Translations under genes and position numbers: made by a program
The notes under the pieces: model-generated
What the model saw: only the letters and a program-made list of their open reading frames with translations
What the model was told of the DNA's origin: nothing
Databases searched by the model: none
From: Aquitalea denitrificans
GTDB taxonomy: Bacteria > Pseudomonadota > Gammaproteobacteria > Burkholderiales > Chromobacteriaceae
Length of the DNA: 64,000 bases
Direction of reading: 5' to 3'
Assembly (NCBI RefSeq): GCF_009856625.1
Contig: NZ_CP047241.1
Location: forward strand, 2,852,001-2,916,000
Shown here: piece after piece, positions 25,640 to 34,481 of the stretch
Layout: the number at the start of each line of letters is the position of its first letter
Numbering within the stretch: position 1 is the first letter of the stretch

Positions 25640-26974
25640 TTAGAAGCTGTAGTTGTACTGCAGACCAAGGAATTGTAGATTGGTCTTGTAAGAACCGGTT
25701 GTGGTTTCGCCGTTACCCGTGCAAGTTGTCGAGGTAGACGAGCAGTTGTCGGTATAGTTGACGTTGGTATTCTTGAAGAACACATAAGAATAGGCAAAAT
25801 CAATCGAAGACTGCTTGCTCAGCTTGTAGTTGGCACCAAAGGACAACCAGTAGCGGTCGCTATCCGGCAGAGCAGGATGGGTCTCATCCGTATTTTTGAC
25901 CGGGGACTGGTCCCAGGCGATACCGGTACGCAACAGCAGATTGTCGCTGTAGTGATAATTGGCACCCAGCGACAGCTTGAAGGTATCGCGCCAGCCTTGC
26001 TTGATCACCAGATCACCCTCACCTGCCTGGCTGAACTTGATATCGATCTGATCCAGACGAGAATGACGAGTCCAGGTCAGATCGGTCATCAGATCAACCT
26101 TGTCATTCAACTTGTGGAAAGCATTGACCGAAACCGACTCAGGCGTATCCACAGTGACAGAACCATCGGAATTCACGTGGTGGTAGGTATTCTGAACAAA
26201 CTGGAGCACTGCACTGTTGGTAATGGTGCTCAAATCCCAATAAGCCTTACCATCCAGTTTCTGACGGATATTGGAACGGTAGGCCACGCCAAAACGGGTA
26301 GCCTCATCCAGCTGATACATATAACCCATATTGAAACCGAAACCCCAGCCGTCAGCACTGAGAGCAGCATGGCCATCGGCAGCACCTACGGCTGACAAAT
26401 CCACAGCCTTGCTCAAATAGGCTTTCATATACTGGGCAGACAGACCAAAGCCAAAGGCATGATGGTCATCCAGCTTGTAAGACACCGACGGGTTGAAGTT
26501 CAGCGTATCCAGCTTGATGCTTTCCAGCGCATAACGACCGGCCCAGGTTTCGCCATAATTCAGATCCGTACCATACGGGACGAATATGCCCAGACCAACC
26601 GTCCACTTGTCATTAACCTGATGTGTTACGTAGAACGACGGGGCCACCACATAGTCCGGCGCATAGCCGCTAGCGCTACCGCCACCAGTAGAAGCGCCGG
26701 AGTGTTTTTTAGAGCCGTTATCGGTATAGCTGGAATCCGGAACAACCAGGGTCAGGCCACCGGAGATATTGTCTCCAGTCAGTCGCGACATGCCTGCCGG
26801 GTTATAGAAGATGGTGGAAGCGTCATTGGCTTCTGCGCTATTGGCAAATGCCGTACCTTGCGCGGAAACGCTTTGCGAGCCGAAGTGGTAACCGGAAGCC
26901 AGCGCTGTGGAAGAGAACGCCCCGACGGCAACTCCCATCAGCATCACGGATTGGCTGAGGTGCTTGAGTTTCAT
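25640..26974 (-). CDS. fadL: Outer-membrane long-chain fatty acid transporter FadL (OmpP1/TodX family)
   Basis: FadL is a 14-strand outer-membrane barrel that lets hydrophobic molecules, chiefly long-chain fatty acids, enter the cell. The 444-residue precursor has a signal peptide ending in ALASG. The mature start GYHFGSQSVSAQGTAFANSAEA and the NPAGMSRL segment are characteristic of the family, and the chain ends in an aromatic residue (YNYSF), as barrels do. A GAGGG site precedes the ATG. The gene heads the fadL-dehydrogenase-thiolase group and has a PsrA-type operator candidate upstream. Confidence 0.94.
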   Translation of the reverse strand: MKLKHLSQSVMLMGVAVGAFSSTALASGYHFGSQSVSAQGTAFANSAEANDASTIFYNPAGMSRLTGDNISGGLTLVVPDSSYTDNGSKKHSGASTGGGSASGYAPDYVVAPSFYVTHQVNDKWTVGLGIFVPYGTDLNYGETWAGRYALESIKLDTLNFNPSVSYKLDDHHAFGFGLSAQYMKAYLSKAVDLSAVGAADGHAALSADGWGFGFNMGYMYQLDEATRFGVAYRSNIRQKLDGKAYWDLSTITNSAVLQFVQNTYHHVNSDGSVTVDTPESVSVNAFHKLNDKVDLMTDLTWTRHSRLDQIDIKFSQAGEGDLVIKQGWRDTFKLSLGANYHYSDNLLLRTGIAWDQSPVKNTDETHPALPDSDRYWLSFGANYKLSKQSSIDFAYSYVFFKNTNVNYTDNCSSTSTTCTGNGETTTGSYKTNLQFLGLQYNYSF

Positions 26975-27093
26975 GTGTCATCCCTCTCTGCGAATATATC
27001 TGTATGTAGTCCTAGTCGCTTTTTATGTCCGTATTACTACGGATCAAATTGGATACTACCAGAGAATCTAAGCATGTCCACCAAAATAAGAGC

Positions 27094-27115
27094 GTTTGTT
27101 CCAAACGATCGTTTT
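27094..27115. promoter_or_regulatory. PsrA/FadR-type (TetR) operator candidate before fadL
   Basis: The site reads GTTTG-TTC-CAAAC followed by CAAAC-GATC-GTTTT. The second unit fits the published PsrA motif of Pseudomonas, (G/C)AAAC-N2-4-GTTT(G/C), except for the last base. The core AAACGATCGTTT is a perfect palindrome. It lies about 120 bases before fadL and 430 bases before the PsrA-like regulator's operon ends. A near-identical site precedes that regulator. Confidence 0.6.
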
Positions 27116-27147
27116 ACACAACAAACAAGCAACAAATACTATTAAAT

Positions 27148-27528
27148 TCAACCAACTTCTGCCAAGTTTCGCGATTTACCGTCAACATCAATTGCCACAA
27201 AAGTAGCTATCACTTCAGTGACAAACACAAGCTCGCCATCCAGCCGTTCTGCTTCCACCGATATCTTCAAGGTTACCGACTTCTGTCCTACACGCAGCCT
27301 TTCCACATAGAGATTGACTACATCTCCCAGCAGGATGGGATGAGTGAACTGGAATGCATTCACCGCCACCGTCGCCACCGGCCCCCGCGCCAGGCGCTCT
27401 GCATCCAGACTACCTGCCATATCGATCTGCCCCATCAGCCAGCCTGCCTGTACGCGCCCGTAGGCATTGGTGGCGGTTGGCAGAGCACGTACCCGCAAAG
27501 TAGGCAGGCGAGGTGAATTGGAATCCAT
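27148..27528 (-). CDS. Acyl-CoA thioesterase, hotdog fold (YciA-like)
   Basis: This 126-residue single hotdog domain has the YciA-type pattern GRVQAGWLMGQIDMAG, with the probable catalytic Asp near residue 36, and the VAVNAFQFTHPILLGDVV strand pair. Such enzymes hydrolyse acyl-CoA and may relieve CoA trapping. An AGGAG site lies seven bases before the ATG. It sits on the same strand between fadE and fadL inside the beta-oxidation island, which supports an acyl-CoA role. The exact chain-length preference cannot be read from sequence. Confidence 0.85.
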   Translation of the reverse strand: MDSNSPRLPTLRVRALPTATNAYGRVQAGWLMGQIDMAGSLDAERLARGPVATVAVNAFQFTHPILLGDVVNLYVERLRVGQKSVTLKISVEAERLDGELVFVTEVIATFVAIDVDGKSRNLAEVG

Positions 27529-27637
27529 GTGGTACTCCTGGTGAGCAATCGCTTAGCCAAGCCGCCGTAGCACAGCAGCTTGACTGAACGGCCGGATGGA
27601 AAACCACCCGGCAATGCATTCAGTCTAGATAATCAGT

Positions 27638-30091
27638 TTAGAAGATGTGCCGCTTCAGTAGTGCCGCATCGTGCTGCTCAAGCGCCATGTCGAAATCATC
27701 TACCATGATGACATCACGCTTCAGCTTACGCGCCCGCGTTACCGCATCGAATTCGGCTTGCGTCACCAGACCTGCACGCAAAGCTTCTCCCAGACGCTCT
27801 TTGGCGGTAATTGTCTGGAACTTGCCCTCGCGCACCAGCTTGCGCAGCTTCTGCTCAAGCGGCTCGGTAGCCAGAATGGCCGTCAGCGCATGCTGCAGAA
27901 CACCAACCGCATCATCTTCGGAAGGCGGCACATACATGCCATGCGTCAGTCGCTCACGCATACCACCCGGCTCCATCATGGCTCGTGCCACCTTGGTGCC
28001 AATGCGGTCGGATGCCGGCTTCAGCGTCAGCCCCCACGGGAAGATGATCTTGCGCAACACCACAGCCAGACCACGGCTGGGCAGGTTGGCAAGGAAGCCA
28101 TCCATGGCAGCCTGCAAATCAAACAGCGCATTCTCTACCGCCCAACGCAGTACAGCCAGATCTTCCTTCTGCGCACCTTCACGCTCGAAACGCTTGAGGC
28201 AGGCAGTAGCGATATACAGATTGGACAACATGTCACCCAGACGGGCCGACAGTTTTTCGCGGAATTTCAGCGAACCACCCAGGCTGAACATGGCCATATC
28301 GGATAGCAAGGCAAAGGCACTGGAGAAGCGGGTGATCTGCTTGTAATAAGGTGCAGTGGCACCACTGCGTGGCGCACCGGCAAAACGCGCACCGGTCAAG
28401 CCCAGCCACAGCGAACGGAACACATTACTGATGACAAAGTTGATGTGACCGGTAATGGCACGATCAAACTCGGCACCATCATTGGCCATGGCAGCTTTCA
28501 TCTCGCGCAGCACAAAGGGATGGCAGCGGATGGCACCCTGACCATAGATGATCATGGAACGAGTGAGAATGTTGGCACCTTCTACCGTAATACCGATCGG
28601 AATGGATTGATAGGCACGGGCCAGATAATTGCGCGGGCCCAGCACCACCGCCTTGCCACCATGGATGTCCATCGCGTCATTGATGGTTTTACGCATGCGT
28701 TCGGTGTTGTGATACTTGAGCACGGCGGACAGCACGGATGGCTTTTCGCCCATGTCCAGACCGGTCAGCGCCAGGTCCTGCGAAGCTTCCATCTGGTAGG
28801 TATAACCACCGATGCGCGCCATTGCTTCGTCCACGCCTTCGAATTTGCCAATGGGCAGACCAAACTGGTCGCGAATGCGGGCATAAGCACCGGTGGTGAA
28901 GGTTGTCACCTTGCCGCAGGCCACCGACATGGCCGGCAGGGAAATGCAACGACCAACCGACAGACACTCTACCAGCATGCGCCAGCCCTGACCGGCAAAC
29001 TCGCGCCCGCCGATGATCCACTCCAGCGGAATGAACACATCCTTGCCCCAGGTTGGGCCATTCATGAAGGCAGCACCACCCGGAAAGTGGCGGCGACCGA
29101 TACATACGCCCTCATGCTCGGTAGGAACCAGTGCGCAGGTAATGCCGATTTCTTCCTTGTCACCCAGCAGGTGATCCGGATCGTACATCTTGAATGCCAA
29201 GCCCAGAATGGTGGCAATAGGTGCCAGGGTAATCCAACGCTTTTCCCAGCTGACGCGCAGACCCAGCACATTTTCATGGTGCTGGCCAGTACGCGGATCG
29301 GTATAGCTACCACGGCAGACAATGCCGTAGTCAGGAATGCTGCCAGCATCAGAACCAGCATATGGGCTGGTCAGGGCAAAGCAAGGTACTTCCACGCCCT
29401 TGGCCAGACGCGGCAAGTAGTAGTCTTTTTGTGCTTCGGTACCGTAGTGCTGCAACAACTCACCCGGACCGAGCGAGTTGGGCACCATGACCGACACCGC
29501 TGCAGAGCCGCCACGGGTGGCAATCTTGGTTACCACCTTGGCGTGGGCATAGTTGGAGAACTCCAGGCCGCCGTACTTCTTCTTGACGATCATGCCCAGA
29601 AAGCCGTTGTCCTTGATGAACTGCCATACTTCCGGCGGCAGATCCTTCAGTTCATGCGTGATCTTCCAGTCATCGATCATCGCGCACAGCCGTTCGGTCG
29701 GACCATCCAGAAACGCCTGTTCTTCCGCGCTCAGTTTTGCATCCGGAAAAGATAGCAGACGCTGATAATCCGGCTTGCCGGAAAACAGGTCTCTATCCCA
29801 CCACACCGTGCCGGCATTGATTGCCTCCTGCTCGGTCTGCGACATCGCCGGGGTGATCTTCTTGAAGATACCAAAGACCGGACCAGTAAAAACGGCACGT
29901 CGCAGCGGCACGACGTTCAGCACCACTGCGAAGAGTGCAAACACGCCCCAGGCAATGGTGGAAACCGGGCAGCCAAACGCAAATTGCAGGCTGGCAAGCC
30001 AGGCAGCCAGCCCCACAGTCCACGCCAGCACCGGCGCGCGATAGTACGCCAACGCACCGATCAGTGCGATGAGAAGAACAGCAGCAAACAT
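27638..30091 (-). CDS. fadE: Acyl-CoA dehydrogenase FadE
   Basis: FadE carries out the FAD-dependent first oxidation of beta-oxidation. The 817-residue length and the two or three hydrophobic N-terminal helices match E. coli FadE (814), as do the segments VWQFIKDNGFLGMIVKKKYGGLEFS, SVMVPNSLGPGELL and VEGANILTRSMIIYGQGAIR, the last holding the probable catalytic Glu. The C-terminal part belongs to the DUF1974 extension. A GAGGG site precedes the ATG. It starts 26 bases after the TetR gene, so both are probably one transcript. Confidence 0.95.
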   Translation of the reverse strand: MFAAVLLIALIGALAYYRAPVLAWTVGLAAWLASLQFAFGCPVSTIAWGVFALFAVVLNVVPLRRAVFTGPVFGIFKKITPAMSQTEQEAINAGTVWWDRDLFSGKPDYQRLLSFPDAKLSAEEQAFLDGPTERLCAMIDDWKITHELKDLPPEVWQFIKDNGFLGMIVKKKYGGLEFSNYAHAKVVTKIATRGGSAAVSVMVPNSLGPGELLQHYGTEAQKDYYLPRLAKGVEVPCFALTSPYAGSDAGSIPDYGIVCRGSYTDPRTGQHHENVLGLRVSWEKRWITLAPIATILGLAFKMYDPDHLLGDKEEIGITCALVPTEHEGVCIGRRHFPGGAAFMNGPTWGKDVFIPLEWIIGGREFAGQGWRMLVECLSVGRCISLPAMSVACGKVTTFTTGAYARIRDQFGLPIGKFEGVDEAMARIGGYTYQMEASQDLALTGLDMGEKPSVLSAVLKYHNTERMRKTINDAMDIHGGKAVVLGPRNYLARAYQSIPIGITVEGANILTRSMIIYGQGAIRCHPFVLREMKAAMANDGAEFDRAITGHINFVISNVFRSLWLGLTGARFAGAPRSGATAPYYKQITRFSSAFALLSDMAMFSLGGSLKFREKLSARLGDMLSNLYIATACLKRFEREGAQKEDLAVLRWAVENALFDLQAAMDGFLANLPSRGLAVVLRKIIFPWGLTLKPASDRIGTKVARAMMEPGGMRERLTHGMYVPPSEDDAVGVLQHALTAILATEPLEQKLRKLVREGKFQTITAKERLGEALRAGLVTQAEFDAVTRARKLKRDVIMVDDFDMALEQHDAALLKRHIF

Positions 30092-30117
30092 TGTGAATTA
30101 CCCTCGTGTTGACCCTG

Positions 30118-30807
30118 CTAACCTTCGACAGGCGAGACCAACCCGGCAACCACAAATGGCACAAGATACTTCACGATCATGTCAGGATCCCTGGCGGAAA
30201 CGATCTGGCTGCGGGTGAAGATTTTCAGCACATCATTTCCGGCAAAGGCGTTGAACATGACACTGAATGCGAAGTGCATCCTCCAGGCCAGCTCCTCCAC
30301 CCCAAGCTCTGGCAGCGCATGATGAAATGCGCGCGAGTAGCGTTGCACGAACACACTGTATTGCTGAGAGATGGTTTCACGCAGCAGACGGTGATTTTCC
30401 ACCAGCGTGCGCGACAGAAGTCTGACAAACAGGGCCCCGCCCCTCGCAGGGTCCTTGGACAGTGCCAGGCACGGACGGATAAACGTCGTGACCAGCCCCT
30501 CCACCGACAGCTTCTCTTCTCTTGTCTCCAGCTCATCCAGCTCCGCCAGGCAGGACGCAATCAAGGGCGCCAGCCTGCGCATGAACACGGCTTCAAACAG
30601 TGCATCCTTTGAGCCGAAGTGATAGTTCACCGCGGCCAGGTTGACTTCGGCCTGCTGAGTAATCATGCGAAGCGAGGTAGCCTCGAATCCGTGCTCCACG
30701 AACAGCCGCTCGGAAACGTCAAGAATGCGTGTTGCCGTATCCGGGCGGCTGGCTTCCATGTTCTCTTGTGCCTTTTTTGTACTTGCAGAGTATTTAGTCT
30801 TGTCCAT
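30118..30807 (-). CDS. TetR-family regulator, PsrA-like
   Basis: The 229 residues start with a TetR helix-turn-helix (ATRILDVSERLFVEHGFEATSL, then NLAAVNYHFGSKDALFEAVF at about residues 55-75), which closely resembles P. aeruginosa PsrA, a fatty-acid-responsive repressor of beta-oxidation genes. The ligand domain is C-terminal. A second possible start (MEASRPDTA) lies 16 codons in; neither has a strong ribosome-binding site. The gene is immediately upstream of fadE, and an operator-like repeat lies about 20 bases before its start, suggesting autoregulation. The ligand is inferred to be a long-chain acyl-CoA or fatty acid. Confidence 0.85.
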   Translation of the reverse strand: MDKTKYSASTKKAQENMEASRPDTATRILDVSERLFVEHGFEATSLRMITQQAEVNLAAVNYHFGSKDALFEAVFMRRLAPLIASCLAELDELETREEKLSVEGLVTTFIRPCLALSKDPARGGALFVRLLSRTLVENHRLLRETISQQYSVFVQRYSRAFHHALPELGVEELAWRMHFAFSVMFNAFAGNDVLKIFTRSQIVSARDPDMIVKYLVPFVVAGLVSPVEG

Positions 30808-30824
30808 CTCAGCTTTCGAACAAG

Positions 30825-30843
30825 CGTTTCAAACTTACGTTTT
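30825..30843. promoter_or_regulatory. PsrA-type operator candidate before the tetR-fadE operon
   Basis: The site reads GTTTCAAAC-TTAC-GTTTT and contains CAAAC-N4-GTTTT, the same pattern as before fadL. Aligned on the plus strand, both sites share AGCGTTT, CAAAC and CGTTTT; the fadL site has four extra bases between the first two blocks. Its position overlaps the expected promoter of the regulator. Confidence 0.6.
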
Positions 30844-30910
30844 AATTTGATCAGTGTCAAGAACATCCTCCTTACTGCGTGGATGGATTTCCAGTACACC
30901 ATCGCGAAAA

Positions 30911-30935
30911 CGGCAGTCTAAAGTCTAGACTGCCG
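30911..30935 (-). terminator. Terminator after metZ
   Basis: A 10-base-pair perfect stem CGGCAGTCTA/TAGACTGCCG with a five-base loop lies about 30 bases past the metZ stop and is followed on the minus strand by TTTTCG. Confidence 0.75.
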
Positions 30936-30965
30936 TTCGTTTGAATGAAACGCAGGTATCAATAT

Positions 30966-32150
30966 TTAGTCAAGCCCACGTGCCAGATCGGCCTTCAGGT
31001 CTTGCACATTCTCCAGGCCCACGGCAACGCGAATCAAGCCCTCTTCGATGCCGGCTTTCTGGCGCACCTCCGCTGCCACTCGCGCATGCGTGGTGGATGC
31101 CGGGTGGGTAATTGTACTCTTTACATCACCAAGATTGGCAGTCCGTGAAATCAGCTCTACGCCATCCACCAGCTTCCATGCGCCAGCTCGACCGCCCTTC
31201 ACTACAAAAGACACCACCGCACCACCACTGCTCTGCTGCCGTGCGGCCAATTCATGCTGCGGATGACTGGGCAGGCCCGGATAGTAAACACGCTCGACAG
31301 ACGGATGTGACTCAAGCCAGCGCGCCAGCTCCAATGCATTGGCACTGTGCTTGTCCATACGCAGTGCCAGGGTTTCCAGACCAGAGAGCAACACCCAGGC
31401 ATTGAACGGTGCCAGGGTCGGACCTGCCGTACGTACATGCAGATAAACCTGCTCCACCAGCGCATTGCTGCCGACCACCGCGCCACCCATCACCCGGCCA
31501 TGGCCATCGAGATACTTGGTTGCCGAGTGCATCACCAGATCAGCCCCCAGTTTGAGCGGCTGCTGCAAGGCTGGCGAGCAGAAGCTGTTATCCACCACCA
31601 GCAAGGCATGGTGACGATGGGCAATGGCGGAGATGGCGGCGATATCGGCAATCTCGGTTAACGGATTGGACGGGGTTTCCAGAAAGAACAATTTGCTGTT
31701 GGACTTGGCTGCAGCTTCCCAAGCGGCCAGGTCGCGCGCATCGACAAAGGTGGTTTCCACGCCAAACTTGGCCAGCAGGCCGGCAAACAGATTGGTGGTG
31801 GAGCCGAACAGGCTTTGCGAGGAGACAATATGATCGCCAGCCTTGAGCAGGCTCATCATGATGGCCTGGATGGCGGCCATGCCGGTGGCGGTGGCAATGG
31901 CGCGCTCGCCCCCTTCCATCAGCGCCAGACGTTGCTGGAAGGCGCTGACGGTGGGATTGGTAAAGCGGGAATAGGTATACCCTTCAATCTCCCCCATAAA
32001 CATGGCAGCAGCCTGCTCTGCCGACTCGTAACAGAAGCTGGAAGTCAAATGCAGCGCCTGGCTGTGTTCGCGATATTCGCTGCTCTCGCGCCCGCCACGG
32101 ATCGCCAGTGTTTCCGGATGGTATTGCAGGGGGTTGTTTTCAACTGACAT
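30966..32150 (-). CDS. metZ: O-succinylhomoserine sulfhydrylase
   Basis: MetZ makes homocysteine directly from O-succinylhomoserine and sulfide, a route used in many proteobacteria in place of MetB/MetC. The 394-residue PLP enzyme of the Cys/Met metabolism family has the cofactor lysine Lys212 in SATKYLDGHGR, the TPSNPLTEIADI substrate segment and the SRTANLGDVKSTITHP region. Downstream of purF is the usual location in Pseudomonas-type gene order. About 185 bases and a purF terminator separate it from purF. O-acetylhomoserine cannot be fully excluded as a substrate. Confidence 0.93.
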   Translation of the reverse strand: MSVENNPLQYHPETLAIRGGRESSEYREHSQALHLTSSFCYESAEQAAAMFMGEIEGYTYSRFTNPTVSAFQQRLALMEGGERAIATATGMAAIQAIMMSLLKAGDHIVSSQSLFGSTTNLFAGLLAKFGVETTFVDARDLAAWEAAAKSNSKLFFLETPSNPLTEIADIAAISAIAHRHHALLVVDNSFCSPALQQPLKLGADLVMHSATKYLDGHGRVMGGAVVGSNALVEQVYLHVRTAGPTLAPFNAWVLLSGLETLALRMDKHSANALELARWLESHPSVERVYYPGLPSHPQHELAARQQSSGGAVVSFVVKGGRAGAWKLVDGVELISRTANLGDVKSTITHPASTTHARVAAEVRQKAGIEEGLIRVAVGLENVQDLKADLARGLD

Positions 32151-32296
32151 GATGATTCTCGAATCTTGTTATCGGCCGCAAGCCACCATGGCTTGCCACC
32201 GCCTTGTGCAGGCTATCTTGCCTGATCAGTACCCATTATCTAAATGAAATTGCGGCATAACGATGTCAGCCACTGGCGCTATGCCACGCCCACAAT

Positions 32297-32320
32297 GAAA
32301 AAAACCGGCCGGAGCCGGTC
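32297..32320 (-). terminator. Terminator after purF
   Basis: The stem ACCGGC/GCCGGT with a short loop is followed on the minus strand by eight T's, about 15 bases past the purF stop. Confidence 0.85.
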
Positions 32321-32335
32321 TTTACTGAGCCTGAT

Positions 32336-33868
32336 TTACATCAGGTTTTGCTCAGCCACATTCAGATTCAAATCGATCATCTGGGTACTGACCGGATTTT
32401 CCTCTTTACTGTCAGCTCCGCGCGCGCACTCGATGGCATCCAGATAAGCGGCGGTGATATCGCCGGTAATGTACTTGCCGTCGAAGCAGGAGGTTTCAAA
32501 CTCGTGCAGTTTCGGATTGACCGAGTGCACGGCTTCCTGAAGAGCGGACAAGTCCTGGTAGATCACCGCATCCGCACCGATTTCGGCCGCGATTTCCTGC
32601 TCGGTCCGACCGGTAGCCAGCAGCTCGGCGCGGGTTGGCATGTCGATACCGTAGACATTGGGGAAACGCACCGCTGGGGCTGCTGAAGCAAAGTACACCT
32701 TGCGGGCACCCGCATCACGCGCCATCTGCACGATTTCCTTGGAGGTAGTGCCACGCACGATGGAGTCGTCCACCAGCAGCACATTGCGGTCCTTGAACTC
32801 GCAGGCAACCGGATTCAGCTTCTGGCGTACCGATTTCTTGCGCACGGCCTGGCCCGGCATGATGAAGGTGCGACCGATATAGCGGTTCTTGATGAAACCT
32901 TCGCGATACGGCAGGCCCAGGCTGTTGGCCAGTGCCAGTGCGCTGGGCCGGCTGGTATCCGGAATCGGCATCACCACGTCGATATCCAGTTCCGGCAGTA
33001 CCCGGCGGATTTTTTCGCCCAGCTTTTCACCCATCACGATGCGCGACTGGTAGACCGAAGCGCCGTCAATGACCGAATCCGGACGGGCAAAGTAGACATA
33101 CTCGAACAGGCAAGGCGCGTGGCGTACTTCCTTGGCACACTGGCGGGCATGGAAATCACCATCGAAGCTGACGAATACAGCTTCACCCGGTTCCACATCA
33201 CGCAGGGTGCTGAAACCGGAGCAATCCAATGCCACCGATTCGGAGGCAAACATGTACTCGGTCTTGCCACTACCATTGGTACTGCCGATGACCAGCGGGC
33301 GGATGCCATTGGGGTCGCGAAAAGCCACCAGGCCATAACCGGCAATCAGCGCCACCACGGCATAAGCACCACGCACGCGGCGATGTACCGCCTCAACGGC
33401 GCCGAAGATGGCATCCACACTCAGCTCAAAGCCCACCACACGCTCTGCCAGTTCATGGGCAAACACGTTAAGCAGGACTTCCGAGTCGGAATTGGTGTTG
33501 ATATGACGCAGGTCGTGACGGAACATATCCGCCTTGAGTTCGTCAGTATTGGTCAGATTGCCGTTATGCGCCAGCACGATGCCGAAGGGCGAGTTGACAT
33601 AGAACGGCTGGGCCTCGGCCAGACTGGAAGCAGAACCTGCCGTCGGGTAGCGCACGTGGGCGATACCGGCATTGCCCATCAGCGAGCGCATGTTGCGGGT
33701 GCGGAAAACGTCGCGCACCATGCCGCTGCCCTTGTGCATGTGAAAGGTCTTGCCACTGGAGGTGACAATACCCGCCGCATCCTGCCCACGGTGCTGCAGC
33801 ACTTGCAGTCCGTCATACAACAACTGGTTGACGGGAGACTGCCCTACCACGCCTAGAATTCCACACAT
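32336..33868 (-). CDS. purF: Amidophosphoribosyltransferase
   Basis: PurF uses glutamine and PRPP to make phosphoribosylamine, the first committed step of purine synthesis. The start is placed at MCGILGVVG because the N-terminal cysteine (Cys2), exposed after methionine removal, is the glutaminase nucleophile; the longest frame would bury it seven residues in. The 510-residue enzyme shows the PRPP signature VLLVDDSIVRGTTS. It follows cvpA, as in E. coli, but a terminator-like hairpin lies in its leader. Confidence 0.97.
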   Translation of the reverse strand: MCGILGVVGQSPVNQLLYDGLQVLQHRGQDAAGIVTSSGKTFHMHKGSGMVRDVFRTRNMRSLMGNAGIAHVRYPTAGSASSLAEAQPFYVNSPFGIVLAHNGNLTNTDELKADMFRHDLRHINTNSDSEVLLNVFAHELAERVVGFELSVDAIFGAVEAVHRRVRGAYAVVALIAGYGLVAFRDPNGIRPLVIGSTNGSGKTEYMFASESVALDCSGFSTLRDVEPGEAVFVSFDGDFHARQCAKEVRHAPCLFEYVYFARPDSVIDGASVYQSRIVMGEKLGEKIRRVLPELDIDVVMPIPDTSRPSALALANSLGLPYREGFIKNRYIGRTFIMPGQAVRKKSVRQKLNPVACEFKDRNVLLVDDSIVRGTTSKEIVQMARDAGARKVYFASAAPAVRFPNVYGIDMPTRAELLATGRTEQEIAAEIGADAVIYQDLSALQEAVHSVNPKLHEFETSCFDGKYITGDITAAYLDAIECARGADSKEENPVSTQMIDLNLNVAEQNLM

Positions 33869-33920
33869 TGCTCTACTCTCTCTTCCCAACTACCTGGATT
33901 TTCAGACAAAACCTACCGCC

Positions 33921-33968
33921 AAAGAAAAAGGCGGAAATCTTGAGGTGAAGATATCAAGATAATCCGCC
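33921..33968 (-). terminator. Terminator-like hairpin in the cvpA-purF spacer
   Basis: On the minus strand GGCGGATT-ATCTTGA pairs with TCAAGAT-TT-CCGCC around a loop of about 10 bases and is followed by TTTTTCTTT. It lies 53 bases before the purF start. It may simply end the cvpA transcript, or partly attenuate read-through into purF. Confidence 0.65.
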
Positions 33969-33980
33969 TGTTCCATCACA

Positions 33981-34475
33981 CTAGCCCGTGTAATGCAGAT
34001 TGTCTGCCAGCATGGCTGGCAGCCAGGGCCTCAATGACAAGGCCAGTGATTCAAATGGAGCGGCCAATACCGCATTCCTCCACATAGGCTGGCGGGGCAT
34101 GTCACTCAGCCCCCCTACCAGCACCAGCACCGTCACCAGCACCAGCCCGCGAGCCAGACCAAAGACGGCACCCATCAATCGGTTCAGACCACCCAGACCA
34201 GTCGAGTCAAGCAGACTGGTCAGGGTGATGCGTAATAACGCCGTGGCCAGCCACGACAGGAAAAATAATAGAACAAAGGAAGCCACCAGCCGCAATCCCT
34301 GGCTGGGCAACTCGTTAGGCATGAAGGTAGCCAGCAGTGGCGACAACTCCTTGGCACACCAGAACGCCAGTATCCACGACCCCAGCGACAATACTTCGGC
34401 GACCAGGCCACGCACCATGGCCACCAGCACCGAGCCGATCAGGATGGCAATCACCACATAATCGAAGACTGTCAT
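33981..34475 (-). CDS. cvpA: CvpA family inner-membrane protein
   Basis: The 164 residues form about four membrane helices, with the family N-terminus VFDYVVIAILIGSVLVAMVRGLVAEVLSLGSW and a GLNRLMGAVFGLARGLV loop. CvpA was first found as required for colicin V production and is linked to envelope stress and purF expression in E. coli; its molecular activity is not established. It starts six bases after the SPOR gene and precedes purF, the conserved order folC-SPOR-cvpA-purF. Confidence 0.93.
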   Translation of the reverse strand: MTVFDYVVIAILIGSVLVAMVRGLVAEVLSLGSWILAFWCAKELSPLLATFMPNELPSQGLRLVASFVLLFFLSWLATALLRITLTSLLDSTGLGGLNRLMGAVFGLARGLVLVTVLVLVGGLSDMPRQPMWRNAVLAAPFESLALSLRPWLPAMLADNLHYTG

Positions 34476-34481
34476 CGCTGC

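Noticed and set aside
30938..30952. CGTTT-GAATG-AAACG near the metZ terminator as a third site for the PsrA-like regulator
   Set aside because: The half-sites are in the opposite (everted) orientation to CAAAC...GTTTG and the site lies about 100 bases from the regulator's promoter.
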